Source: Pomacea canaliculata
Lineage: Eukaryota; Mollusca; Gastropoda; Architaenioglossa; Ampullariidae
Direction: 5' to 3'
NCBI RefSeq assembly: GCF_003073045.1
Contig: NC_037600.1
Location: forward strand, 14,093,188 to 14,157,187
DNA: 64,000 bases
Part shown: positions 54,168 to 64,000 of the stretch, piece by piece
Position numbering within the stretch: position 1 is the stretch's first letter
Layout of the letters: every line of letters begins with the position of its first letter
Notes under the pieces: generated by a model
Seen by the model: the letters and a program-made list of their open reading frames with translations, nothing else
Told to the model about the DNA's origin: nothing
Database searches by the model: none
Program-made: the position numbers and the translations under genes

Positions 54168-54471
54168 GCCGAGTTCAAAGTTATCACGGACGTGTATAGG
54201 TGGACTGCTGTCTGTCTGCCGAGACCAACGCTTAGCCTCTCGCGAAGTTCTTCGCTGTTAGTCTCTGCGAGCCTAAACAACGAATGCGACTAAACCGGAA
54301 GCTTTGTTGTTTCATGCCTCGTTTTAGCAGTTAATCTGAAACATGAACGTAGATCCTATCTACGTCCATGATCTGAAATGAGAAAAAACCGGAAGCTTTG
54401 TCGTCTCACGCCTCGTTTGCCAGCAGTCTAGTAATACAAATTTGTGAAGTTATTTCAGAGGCCAAACAAAC
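54168..54471. promoter_or_regulatory. Bidirectional DNLZ-COQ4 promoter, largely repeat-derived
   Basis: The 304 bp between divergent start codons contain two copies of AACCGGAAGCTTTG (ETS/GABP core CCGGAAG; about 54293 and 54389) followed each time by GCCTCGTTT. They also contain CTCTCGCGAAG near 54236, close to the CGCG element. No TATA box seen. Both genes encode mitochondrial proteins, and GABP/ETS sites are typical of such promoters. Confidence 0.6.
54186..54431 (+). repeat. Dispersed repeat, copy in the DNLZ-COQ4 promoter
   Basis: Aligns with the minus strand of 6391-6585 over most of its length (see landmarks there). It has an internal duplication of the CCGGAAGCTTTG...GCCTCGTTT unit, present twice in each locus. 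It covers about 80% of the intergenic promoter and stops just outside both coding regions. Confidence 0.75.
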
Positions 54472-57400
54472 ATGGCGGCAGTGATTCGTCGCTGTATCTC
54501 CCGAGGAGCTATTAATGCAAATCTAAGACATTTAAGAAAAATTGAAAGCATCAGAAGAAAGCTTCCGTGTTTCACTTCTCACAGATATGTATCGTTTGTA
54601 AACGAAGGTAACCAGATCTCATTTATTAGCAGATTATTTACTTTTGTCTTGAAAAAAATCGCATACTACCTCCCTTGATGAAAAGTCGTCTGCTTGCCAA
54701 ACTCATGAAGTATATTTTCTTTTGAACAGCCTGTGCTGTAAATACTACTAATTTGATTTGTAATGTTGCCTATTAAGGTGACAGCATTAGTTATTGTTTT
54801 GCTTTGGAAGTCTTCGCATGGTGTATAAATAGAAATAAATCATTATTTTGATTAAGCCCAATAATGGTTTGCGAACCAATTGTATCTGTAATTTTGCAGA
54901 AAACCTAGACGAAGCAAAGGAAACTGAAGATTATAAAAAGCAGTTAGGCTACGATGAATTATACACTGGGCACATACCCACCACGCCATTTCAACGAGTA
55001 CTTTTAGCACTTGGATCAGCTGCCATGTGTCTTTACAACCCAGCCAGAGATGGTGAGTGATGCTTTCAGACAAGATCTATTTTGTAGAATAGTAAATTCC
55101 TAAGCAGCACAGATTATCGAAAACATAGGTGCCATATACTCTTTCCCTGAAGTATAGGATTGAGATTTTATAAACGGATTTAGTTATTCTCTTTCTTATC
55201 ATATTTTTCATTTAGTCCCAAGGTTCAGTGAAACAATGACGAAAAAGACAGAAGATATGTGACACAAAGTTGAACATCTTTTGCTGACTTGTTCCTCTTT
55301 TATTGACTGTAAATTCTTCTGGAATGAATATATAATTTTTTCTTAGAATTCGTATTGTGATGTCTTAATAATTGTTAATAGCTGTGATTATAGTCATCCA
55401 CCTGCTTATTTTTATCTGCAGATTAATAACACTCCATCATTACTGCTTGTTCTCCAATTCCTTTTTGTCTTCTATGTTTGTCTTTTATTACTTGTCTGTG
55501 TAGTTGTTTCTTCTTCCATCCTTCATAGTCTGTTCATGTCTCCCAATTGTCTTAAGCGCTGAGAGCATGCTCCTTTGCAAGCATGATATTGCACTAATGA
55601 ATTCTTATTATGGAAACCATGGGATGATCAGCTTAGTGCTAAAGTAATTTAAGCTACAAACTGACCTAATTGGGTAAATACAGGAAATCCACTCCTAGGA
55701 TCCTTTATCCTCTTCTTGTTCCTATTCACCCCCAGTGGAGCAACTACACCATGCCATCTGATCCGGTTCTGGGCTTCCTTTTAGGATCCTGCATAATGAT
55801 GCATTATAAATGAATAAGACTGAACTTCAACTTGTTTTTTAAATAATGTGGTGATTTTGTGTGCATTTAAATTTAAAAATAAGAGTTATATGCAGCTGTG
55901 GCTAACTTGAAAATATGATTTTAGTTTTTATTTTTATGTTTCAGACATGATTTGTGCTCTTGGAGAATCAACAGGTTATTATGCTTTAAAAAACATTCGA
56001 TCCAAAATGCTCACAGATTCTGTTGGAAAGCAAATTCTTGAGTATGTTGTGTTTTCTGATAACTTGTTAGCTGTGAGAAGTAAGGGGTGAATAATAAGTC
56101 AAGATAAATGCATTTCATCGTTCAGTAGTACATACCAAGATATTTTGTTTTTTGCTTTAAAATACAATCACAGCAATGTATGAAAAATTTCAAATGAAGT
56201 TGAAGTAATCCCACAATCTGTTTTCTATAAGTTTTCATATACAGTTGAATGCTTTAATCTTTCTTTTTAGTTTTTTAAAAAGTGTTATAATTCCAGCAAT
56301 TCAGTTTCTGCTGATTTTTATTTTAAGGAACCTGTACAGACTAAGATTTCTAATTTCATGATTTTTTGTTTCCAGGGAACAACCAGTTATAAATACTGAG
56401 ACAATAAATATAAATTACCTGGGAAGTCTTCCTGAAGGCACATTTGGCAAAGAGTACTGGCACTTTTTAGATAACTATGTGGGTTGTGTTTGTAGACAGT
56501 GTATTTCAATAATAATTTAAAGTCCACGTGTTTGATATATCTTGATGTGAGAGTGTAATAAAAACAATAAAAATGTCCATTATATTAGCACACTCAAAAG
56601 CTATCAGTTCATTTTCAAGATAAGAATCAGGATAATGGCCATAACAAATACACAATACAAAGTAAGAAAAGAAAATTGAATATTATTATATACCTAAAAT
56701 CCAAATGTGATCTAAAATCCTCATGGAACTCTTATAACTAGGCATCTACATTTTGTGCAGCGCATTCCATTACAGGGACAGATGGGCTAACAAATAAATG
56801 TGTATTTTTGCAGGGATTCTCCCCTGATGCACGGCTTCCTGTACATTTTGTGGACGACCCAGATCTTGTGTATGTGATGCTTCGCTACAGACAGATACAT
56901 GACTTGGTCCACACTCTGCTGGGTATGCCACCAAACATGCTTGGAGAAGTAACTGTTAAATGGGTGGAGGCCATTCAGACTGGACTGCCTCTTTGCACAT
57001 TAGCAGCATTGTTTGGACCATTACGCCTGGGACCGAAGTAAGTCAGATACAAACTGTTAAATATAACCATGCAAAATAAAAATTCAATTAGATTGGTGGT
57101 GGTTGTGATAGATTAAAAATATATATATATATCATCCATTTATAGCTTGTCAGCTATAGTTATTTATTTTATAAAAAAAAAACTGTTCACAATTTAAAAA
57201 GTATTTTTCATAAATCAAATTTATTGTAATGTGTTTAACTTAAACAGTCCTAAATTTAATGATGACTTTGTCCATAACATCCTAATTGATCTAAAACTGT
57301 TGCAAATAATCTATTTTATTTTTAGACATCAGCAAAAGTACTTGAACACCTATCTTTCGTGGAGCATACGATGTGCAAAGAATGCAAAGTTCCTGATGAA

Positions 57401-57515
57401 TGTCTACTTTGAAAAACACTGGGAACAAGAAATAAGTGACCTACGCAGAGATCTGAATGTAGAGCCCGCACCAGTTCCTCTCAAACGCACTGGCAAAAAG
57501 ATTGTAATACCATGA
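54472..57515 (+). CDS. COQ4: Ubiquinone biosynthesis protein COQ4 homolog, mitochondrial
   Basis: COQ4 organises the mitochondrial coenzyme Q complex and carries out the oxidative decarboxylation of the ring at C1. Six exons join in phase: 54472-54607, 54900-55052, 55945-56041, 56376-56478, 56814-57037, 57326-57515; 903 bp, 300 aa. The metal motif HDxxH(x11)E is intact: His192, Asp193, His196, Glu208 in [20 protein letters not shown]. Other landmarks are [40 protein letters not shown] and [20 protein letters not shown]. The N-terminal 45 residues are Arg-rich with no acidic residue in the first 20, a likely mitochondrial presequence. Kozak AACATGGCG. AATAAA at 57894-57899 is a good poly(A) signal. 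Confidence 0.96.
55380..55625 (+). mobile_element. SINE-like repeat in COQ4 intron 2
   Basis: Contains TGTCTTAAGCGCTGAGAGCA and GATATTGCACTAATGAATTC then TTATTATGG. This is the 3' layout of molluscan core SINEs (AAGCGCCTTGAG...GAGATTGCGCTATATAA...TTATTATTA). The 5' boundary is unsure. Confidence 0.4.
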
Positions 57516-58315
57516 GTTTTTTAAAAATATTGTTGGTGCAATGTTTTAGCACTGATGTGATTTCTGTAGTGACTAGCTGCAGGAAAATAATGCAAATGTC
57601 AAGTCTGATAGGCAAGTCATTGTTGTCTTATGCTGTTTATAAGTTTCTATAGGATCTTGTCTATGAAGTTTAGCCATGCTGTGCAGTCTGTAAATTACTG
57701 TTAACATGCATTTACCTATATTTATTATTGCAAAGGTGTTTTCTTGTTCAAACTGTGACGGTATGTCATTTATTATGTAAAAGAGTGTTTAGATTTTAGA
57801 AAACATATATCGAGGAGACATATAAGCATTTTGACCTATTGTGTATGAATGGCATTTACTCAAGATGTTTGTCTGATTGTTGAATGCTACCTAAATAAAT
57901 TTGTGATGAAGAACAACGCAACTGCAAATTTTGTACATGTATTTCATAAATAAATTGTAAATGTACAAAATATGTAGGAAGATGGTCTTAAAGCATTCTT
58001 TACAAACAGTAGTAATTCTTATATAATCATATTTTTTTTAAATGGACACCACCATCACAAAACAGCTGTACAGCAACTTTATTTGACAATCATCAGCCAA
58101 AATAGAAGTTCCTATTCAAATGGGGGGAAAATGCAAATTATCATTTATTGTACACATCACCATCAGTTTGTACTTAGATTAACAATGTCATAATTTTCAC
58201 AATGAAAAATGTTATGCCAGCAGTTTAATAATAATTGCTTTTTAATTTTTCTTTCAACAAAGGACAAGGAAAAAATGAAAGACAGATATTGTATATCAGT
58301 TATCATGTGCCCAGT
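57516..58315. other. Convergent 3' UTRs of COQ4 and the torsin gene
   Basis: COQ4 poly(A) signals AATAAA lie at 57894-57899, with another near 57948. Minus-strand AATAAA-like sites for the torsin transcript occur around 58141-58148. No other gene. Confidence 0.5.
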
Positions 58316-60139
58316 CTAAGTAGTGAACATAACAAGATTCACTTTATCAAAAACTCTTTTGCACCCAGTCTGCGAAAACTGGTGACCACTCTCTAATGTT
58401 ACAAAGGTCAGTTCATTCAAAACACGTGCAACCATGTCTGGCTGAGTGGACATTTTCTTTGAAACTAGGTCACGGCGTATGCATTGCACCACATGCTGCT
58501 TCTCTAATGGTAAAAATGGTACAGATGCCGAGATCAGGTTTTCAGACAGGAAACTCTTATACCAAGGATCAGAACAACTACTGAAGAGAGGAGAAAACTC
58601 ATCAGCACTAACACTTTCTCTCTCTTTGCCAGTCAGCATTGCCTGAAATGTCTGCCTATTGATGTCTGATCCTAATGTGTTGGACAACAAGAGAAAAATT
58701 GATGGAGAATACACAGAGTTTGAGATTGCAAGTTTTCTAATAGCCTTTTGGAGACCTTTCACAACACCACTTGTAGACTTATCCATTTCATCGAAGATGA
58801 AAATATTAATATGATATTTCGTGGTGTTTGACAGAATCCAGTTTTCAACCTGCATCTCGTAAAGGTGGTCAAGAGTTTCATGTGGAAAATGGTATGGAAC
58901 CAGTAGCTTTGTCACAGTTTTTGAAGGAAAGAGTTTTGCAATTATGTCACTCACAAAGTTTTTTCCCACACCTGTCCATCCATGGAAAGACAAGACAAGA
59001 GGAGTCTGTTGACAGTCCTCCACTGAGCATTTTTCTCTCTTTTCATTCAACAGTTGCAGGTACTTTTGAATATACTGAGGTACAACATTAATAGCAACAT
59101 GCTGCCCAAAAACTTTAGAAGCCATTTCATTTCTGAGCAGTTCTGCATCAAACTCAGCAAAGTGTTTACGGTGGTGAGCAACTTGAATTTGAAATACAAC
59201 ACCCATAAGGACGGAAGTTCCTATGATCAAAGCAAAAAAGAGTTTATAACACTTTTTACAACCTGATTCTCCTTGATTACAGGTACTATGTGATGAAGAG
59301 AAGGATGATGATTCACCTGGCTGGTTGGCCATCCTGGAGGCATGCTTGGTACTTTCAGTTGCATTGTGACCATCTCCCTCCCAAGACAGTTTCTTGATTG
59401 GCGTTGCCTGTACTTGGCTTACACATGTTTTAGAACGCTGCATCTCTGGTGATTTTGCGCTGGATCTTTTCCTTTTCAATGTTGTCACTGACCGAGTAAC
59501 ACTCAGGGCTGGCTCCCACGATCGGTTCCGCACCATTTCTGGTGAAGATGGTCTGGTAGACCATGTGTTCACATCTCCTTGGTCTTTCCTTTTATCTGCA
59601 TACTGTTGTGCATCCAGATGAGATGTCTGGTCTACATCAGACATGCTTTTAAACATTGTTATAGATTTGAATGCAGAGATGACACGATCCCAGGATGGAG
59701 AAGGAGAACACTGACTTGCCTCTATTTCTGAAACATCGCTTCTGTCACTTGAGTTCATTGATGTATTTCCTTCCTCCTGGTAACCTGTTTGTCTCTGACT
59801 TGTCCAACTCTCTACAGGAGTTGCCCTTCTCTGAGAACTTTCCATGGCTGGATTGAAGCTAAGACTTCCAGCACTGTCATAGTCAGATTCGACAGCTGGG
59901 TTGTGGACGGAAAACGTGTTCCAGCGTGGCCAAGTGTTAGTTGCAGAGATTGTACGTCTACATGGCGAGCCAGACAGCAGAGCTGCATCCAAAGACTGAG
60001 TCTGACTACCCGATAAGCTTGAAGATGAATATGGAACGAATTTTGCTGGAGTTAATCTGTATGTTCTAGACTGACCCATTCTTGCGACCTCAGGATTGTC
60101 TTCATCGAAATCCATGGGCTCCATGGCTCTTGTCGACAT
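58316..60139 (-). CDS. Torsin-family AAA+ ATPase with N-terminal extension and membrane anchor (TOR4A-like layout)
   Basis: Torsins are ER/nuclear-envelope lumenal AAA+ ATPases activated by LAP1/LULL1. This is a single-exon 607-aa frame. Residues 1-295 are Ser-rich, polar and probably disordered. A hydrophobic segment at about 300-320 (LFFALIIGTSVLMGVVFQIQ) would be a signal anchor. The torsin domain spans about 340-605: the Walker A-like site GWTGVGKN (387-394, Asn instead of Thr/Ser as in torsins), Walker B IFIFDEMDK (446-454), VPFLPLEKQHV (540-550) and the sensor-2 GCK (592-594). Human TOR4A has the same extension-anchor-torsin order, but the ATPase motifs here look closer to TOR1A/B. Met6 (GCCATGG) has better start context than Met1. 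Usual torsins have introns; none is seen here. Confidence 0.9.
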   Translation of the reverse strand: MSTRAMEPMDFDEDNPEVARMGQSRTYRLTPAKFVPYSSSSLSGSQTQSLDAALLSGSPCRRTISATNTWPRWNTFSVHNPAVESDYDSAGSLSFNPAMESSQRRATPVESWTSQRQTGYQEEGNTSMNSSDRSDVSEIEASQCSPSPSWDRVISAFKSITMFKSMSDVDQTSHLDAQQYADKRKDQGDVNTWSTRPSSPEMVRNRSWEPALSVTRSVTTLKRKRSSAKSPEMQRSKTCVSQVQATPIKKLSWEGDGHNATESTKHASRMANQPGESSSFSSSHSTCNQGESGCKKCYKLFFALIIGTSVLMGVVFQIQVAHHRKHFAEFDAELLRNEMASKVFGQHVAINVVPQYIQKYLQLLNEKREKCSVEDCQQTPLVLSFHGWTGVGKNFVSDIIAKLFPSKTVTKLLVPYHFPHETLDHLYEMQVENWILSNTTKYHINIFIFDEMDKSTSGVVKGLQKAIRKLAISNSVYSPSIFLLLSNTLGSDINRQTFQAMLTGKERESVSADEFSPLFSSCSDPWYKSFLSENLISASVPFLPLEKQHVVQCIRRDLVSKKMSTQPDMVARVLNELTFVTLESGHQFSQTGCKRVFDKVNLVMFTT

Positions 60140-60349
60140 CGGAAAAAAACCCCAAGAGTTGATGTTATGAGTTCGTGTGAAAACTGACGAAAAGAGAATG
60201 AAACCTTTTTATTTACAGTCACATATTTTATACTCAAACTGTCTCTTTCTAGTAGTAAGGTTACGTTTTCATTCCAAAGGTTTCAAACATACCTGATTAT
60301 TATTTGAGATCCAGTCAGCGTTACGTGTCTTAAATCGAAAGGCGTTAGC

Positions 60350-60361
60350 ACTTCCGGAAGT
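60350..60361. promoter_or_regulatory. Palindromic ETS site upstream of the torsin gene
   Basis: ACTTCCGGAAGT, two overlapping ETS cores on opposite strands, 211 bp upstream of the first Met of the torsin ORF. ETS/GABP sites of this form are common in TATA-less animal promoters; function here is inferred. Confidence 0.45.
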
Positions 60362-60624
60362 TGGGGTTATTTCCCCTGCTTCACTCGACTTGTCTTCGTG
60401 GTTTGCTTTAGCTACATACCCCAACCCATTAAATAATATCTTCAGATTTTTCTCAGAGGTAATAAAATATATTCTTTTCTAATTACTATTTACCATTATC
60501 ACTTTCCATAACGCTACAGCCAGTATTACCAGTATTACTCAGCAGTTAAAATTTGCTTGAAAAAACATTGCATCAAGTACCATACTACATGTAGTGTATT
60601 ACTTTTTCAGATGTGTGAATCATA

Positions 60625-60720
60625 CAGTCAGCCCTCTCTGTATTTGCAGGGGCTAGGGGTGCTGCGATACAAACGAGGAAAATCTGCAACTCGCAGCCCT
60701 TCCTACCCCACCCCAACCTA
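60625..60720. mobile_element. Tigger/pogo-like terminal fragment
   Basis: After TA, the sequence CAGTCAGCCCTCTCTGTATT continues to GCAGGGGCTAGGGGTGCTGC and GGAAAATCTGCAACTCGCAG. It resembles the terminal region of TcMar-Tigger elements (CAGT..GCCCTC.GTATTCGCGGGGG.TAGGG...). No matching right end was found in the next kilobase. Confidence 0.4.
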
Positions 60721-61429
60721 AACATATTAATTCATATAACACCGTCGAGTCGATTATATCACGAACTTGTATTACACGTCCGTGATTATATTTAACACAA
60801 AAAGTAAAGCATATATGCTATTAAATATAGATTGTACTACAACAGTATATTTTATAAATTTAAAATAATTACAGTATTAACAATGTCGTTTACACAACAC
60901 ATCCACAACGAGCTGATTACATGATATTTTATTGGCTATAAAAGTTGCAAAATATGCTAGATACACCAATGACAACTGAAGTTCTAACTTCAAATATAGT
61001 TGGATAATATATCATATCTATAAAAGCCCAACTTACATCTGTCAAAACGTTAATAGTATATATATATACTCTTTAGTAGTAATTTGTGTGCCTAAATTGT
61101 CAGAAAATCAGTGTATTTTTTAGAACTTCACAGTTATAATACAAAATTTTAAGCTAGTAGTATATTACATTCACAAACGACAAAAACGTTATTTTTTAAA
61201 TGTATTGCCCAAAGAATGATAACATTTAATGAATTGGTACTTCATACATTTTGGCTTTTGACTTCTTTTTTTTTTAAGTTTGATCCCGAAGCGATGAATG
61301 AGGTTGTCAATGATCACTTTTGAGAGTATTTGCAACAGGTTCCATTTTCATATTTTCCAGGAAGAGTTGATCTATTGACCAGCTGTTAATGTATGCACAC
61401 CTAAACTCATAATACAACTACAATGCACT
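60721..61429. other. Intergenic, AT-rich
   Basis: No gene recognised. Mostly TA-rich sequence. Confidence 0.45.
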
Positions 61430-61755
61430 CTCTGACTTGCATCTCCATGTGGTCAGAAAGATAATAAATCATCCTGCTACAGACCCTAAATACCTTCTCC
61501 ATCCCAGTTTTTGGCTGCTACCATCTGGAAGGCAATAAAAAGTACCACTTGCTCAAAAAAGTAGAAGCCCTTTGTGCCAGCAACCATCACCACTGGATTA
61601 TGTATTTTCTAAACATTATTTTGTTTAGCTTCCTATAATTCTGTTTAGAGAAGTGTACATGTGTGTATGTGTAATCAACATGTGACATGTCTTCATTTGC
61701 AATTTCTGTCCTTTGCCTTCTACAGACAATAAAGATTAATTGAATTCTATGGTGT
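61430..61755 (+). mobile_element. LINE 3'-end fragment
   Basis: A frame around 61440-61620 reads VVRKIINHPATDPKYLLHPS, then a LPSG(R) motif and VPLAQK-like residues. This is the C-terminal 'IINHPxHPL...LLPSGRRYR' block of CR1/RTE-type LINE ORF2 proteins. It is followed by a 3' UTR ending ACAATAAAGATTAATTGAAT, a typical LINE 3' terminus with short tail repeats. Decayed, 5'-truncated copy. Confidence 0.55.
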
Positions 61756-61773
61756 ATAATCAAACTTATTTTT

Positions 61774-63482
61774 CTAATTCTTCAGTGCTGGATCCAAATC
61801 ACTGCTTAAGAAAGCACTTGGTTCTGAACCCTCTTCCTCAGATAACTTCATCTTGGCACTGTCTTTCCTTGAACTAGAGTCTTCTGTTTTTTTACTTTTC
61901 ATCTTTTTCTTGTCTCTTTTCTTCTTGGTAGCACCAGTCTTCTTGGGATCTATTGAAGAACTAAGGTGCACAGGGGAACCAATTTCAGGACTTGGTAATA
62001 TGGCAGATGAGGTTCTGCTTGAAGTAACTGTATCAGATGAAGGGATTCTTGTCGGGTTTGAACCCTGCTCAACATCTCCAGCTGCAGAGTAATTGTGTGA
62101 CAAAGATTTATCTTCAATGCCAGAGGACAGATTAAGATTTTTCCATTGTGAAAGTTCTCTTGGATTTTCAGATGCTTGAGATTCATTCTGTTCCAGCACA
62201 AGGCCTGCAAATGATGAGTCCCCAGATTTGTTATCTTTAAAGCTTTGGTTGCTTGTTCTCTCAGGAAACTCCTTAGGTTCAGGTGAGGGTGGGGGTGGAG
62301 GTGGGGCAGCTGCCAATGAGCTTGATTCAGCCATAATCATTTTGGCACGAATGGTGCTTTCAGACCTTCGCATACTTGGACCTGAGTGTGCTCGATGTGC
62401 AGGCACTCCTTGTTCAGTCGGGATGCCACTTTCTACACCACCGACTGCGCCAGCTGCAGACCTCGATCTCACAGCATTGTTGTCGGTATCATAAGTTGAT
62501 TCTTTCACCTGTGGCCAATAGTCTGCAGCTATGACAGAAGCTCCATATTCTGGCATAGGGAGCGCTGTCTCTTCGTCTTTTAAAGAAGATGGAGCGTGTG
62601 AAAGAGGCTCTATAAATGGAGAGTTCTTGTCCTTCATTGTTGTCAGGGACTGATCAATCTCCTGGGCTGTCTCACTGATCATGCTGAGACCTTTTAAGCA
62701 GACAGAAAAGCTATTTTATATCACCGTCAGTTTAAATATTGATGCACTTTCCATTTAATTCACAAATGCAAATGTGAAGTAAACTTTTCTCTAATATTAA
62801 AGTTTAAGATTACTGGAGAACTCAACTACACAATGGCTGAAAATTGTAAAATTCTCTTACCTGCAGCCACTTTTGATGCTAAAGGACCATGACTTGTTCT
62901 CAACGCTTGTCCTTCGTGAGAAGGGGACTGGTGTTTTTTACTTGACAGCTGCAGGACTGGCTGCTCTGAATGTGAACTGTCTGTGAGTTGTGAACCCGCC
63001 GTAGGCAGATAAAGAGACTGCGATGTAGATATCACTTGTATTTTTTCCGATTGCTGTAAACAAAGGAATACAAGGAATATACTACCACAATCCTTTAAGA
63101 AAGTTAAACAGCAGTTTCGTGATCTTTCCTACCTTTAGTTACTACTATATCTTTCATTCTTGTTAGGAAACATTTTTCTTTCTTATTGCGTAGTGCAGTT
63201 TTAGTCCTTGCAGTACTACTCCAATTATATTTCTGTAATAGCTTTATATTTCTCTCATTTTGACTCTTCCTATACAGTTTGCAACTGCAGATGTGAACAT
63301 CTTATAGCTACAGCTTAGTTGCACTGATTCATCCATATGAATGAGTTAATCATTCAGTGACAGCTATTACATACATCATTTTCATGTGCAGCAGACACCA
63401 TGACCTCTTGATTAGGGTCAGCATCTTTGAAATCTGATGCAGATGGCAGATTGACTTGTATTGTGGTCCCATGACCAGATCC
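61774..63482 (-). CDS. Unrecognised low-complexity protein, 3' exons only
   Basis: Two well-supported exons, 63053-62861 and 62690-61774 (stop at 61774-61776), join in phase 1 via a GTAAGA donor and a TTAAAAG acceptor. A likely earlier exon ends at 63375 (GTATGT donor, phase 0) and carries TTIQVNLPSASDF; its 5' edge near 63482 is tentative because the frame meets a stop just upstream. The predicted tail is Ser/Pro/Glu-rich, with a poly-proline run (APPPPPPSPEP, about 130 residues into the last exon) and a strongly basic stretch KKTGATKKKRDKKKMKSKK, then an acidic end. No domain recognised. A disordered scaffold or nuclear protein is possible. The gene continues beyond 64000. Confidence 0.6.
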
Positions 63483-64000
63483 TATAGTTTCTGTGCTGCG
63501 TACACTCTGAGGTGGTGTTGGTACAGGTACTGATTCAACCCAGAAAAGATAAATTTAATGATTTGAAGTATGTAATAAAACACATTTAATGATAATGAAG
63601 ATAAGGCTGTTTGCCTTATTTATATTTAAAAAATCAATGATACCTGCCTTTTTGTATGTGAATGTTTAAAATATCTGGAATCAATATTTTCCCACAAAAA
63701 AGCAGCAAAAACATCCATTATGTGGATGGCAGATAGGAGTTGATCACAATGGATAGTGCATTTTTACTTATGGAATTTCAAATCCCATGCAATGAAATTA
63801 GTTGTTTTTTTTAAATTTTCATTTCTAAACTATGTTGTGCTTGAATAACATTTGTTTTCCCATTGTTTAAAGTGATGCACCTAAAATACACTTGCATGAA
63901 ATAAAGTTCATATAAGCAAGATGCCAACACAGGCAGGCAAGCACACACACACGCAGCTCTCTCACCCAGTGTGAAGTCAAGCTGATGTTTAGTTTTATAC

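Overview
The window looks like a piece of an animal nuclear genome. It is AT-rich and full of introns, with canonical GT/AG junctions, many SINE, LINE and hAT remnants, and long spacers. Gene content and repeat style suggest a lophotrochozoan, most likely a gastropod mollusc. The taxon is an inference; the gene identities are much firmer.

Layout. 1-6.3 kb is a transposon graveyard: a hAT-derived MITE with a 31-bp tandem array (53-669), then a composite hAT element (1166-6240) bounded by a perfect 8-bp target-site duplication. The composite holds an N-terminally truncated transposase, two copies of a ~0.8 kb direct repeat, a 5S rRNA-like sequence, a LINE scrap and a second copy of the MITE. 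6.4-9.8 kb holds a dispersed repeat and a decayed LINE. PSMD5 (proteasome assembly chaperone S5b; 8 exons, 501 aa, minus strand) runs from 14204 to 9826. It is divergently paired, across a 200-bp CpG-type promoter, with CCDC180 (plus strand, 14405-47935; 38 coding exons modelled with continuous phase, 1564 aa). The 11.5-kb intron 17 of CCDC180 contains a complete arrestin-domain gene on the opposite strand (25284-26859). A 2.4-kb hAT with a perfect TSD sits in or just beyond the CCDC180 3' UTR (47966-50339). DNLZ (mitochondrial Hsp70 escort zinc finger, minus, 52601-54167) and COQ4 (coenzyme Q biosynthesis, plus, 54472-57515) form a second head-to-head pair. Their ~300-bp shared promoter is largely a dispersed repeat that also occurs at 6.4-6.6 kb. 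A single-exon torsin AAA+ ATPase with a long N-terminal extension and membrane anchor (58316-60139, minus) converges on COQ4. The right edge holds the 3' exons of an unrecognised low-complexity, lysine-rich-tailed protein (minus strand, continuing beyond 64000).

Function. The genes are not an operon. They cover proteasome assembly (PSMD5), a ciliary/sperm coiled-coil protein (CCDC180), arrestin-type trafficking, two mitochondrial proteins sharing one promoter (DNLZ, COQ4), and ER/nuclear-envelope proteostasis (torsin). Human counterparts of nearly all lie on 9q, which suggests an old conserved linkage block. I see no CRISPR, operon or obviously new enzymatic system. The most unusual structures are the composite hAT carrying a 5S sequence and the repeat-derived bidirectional promoter.
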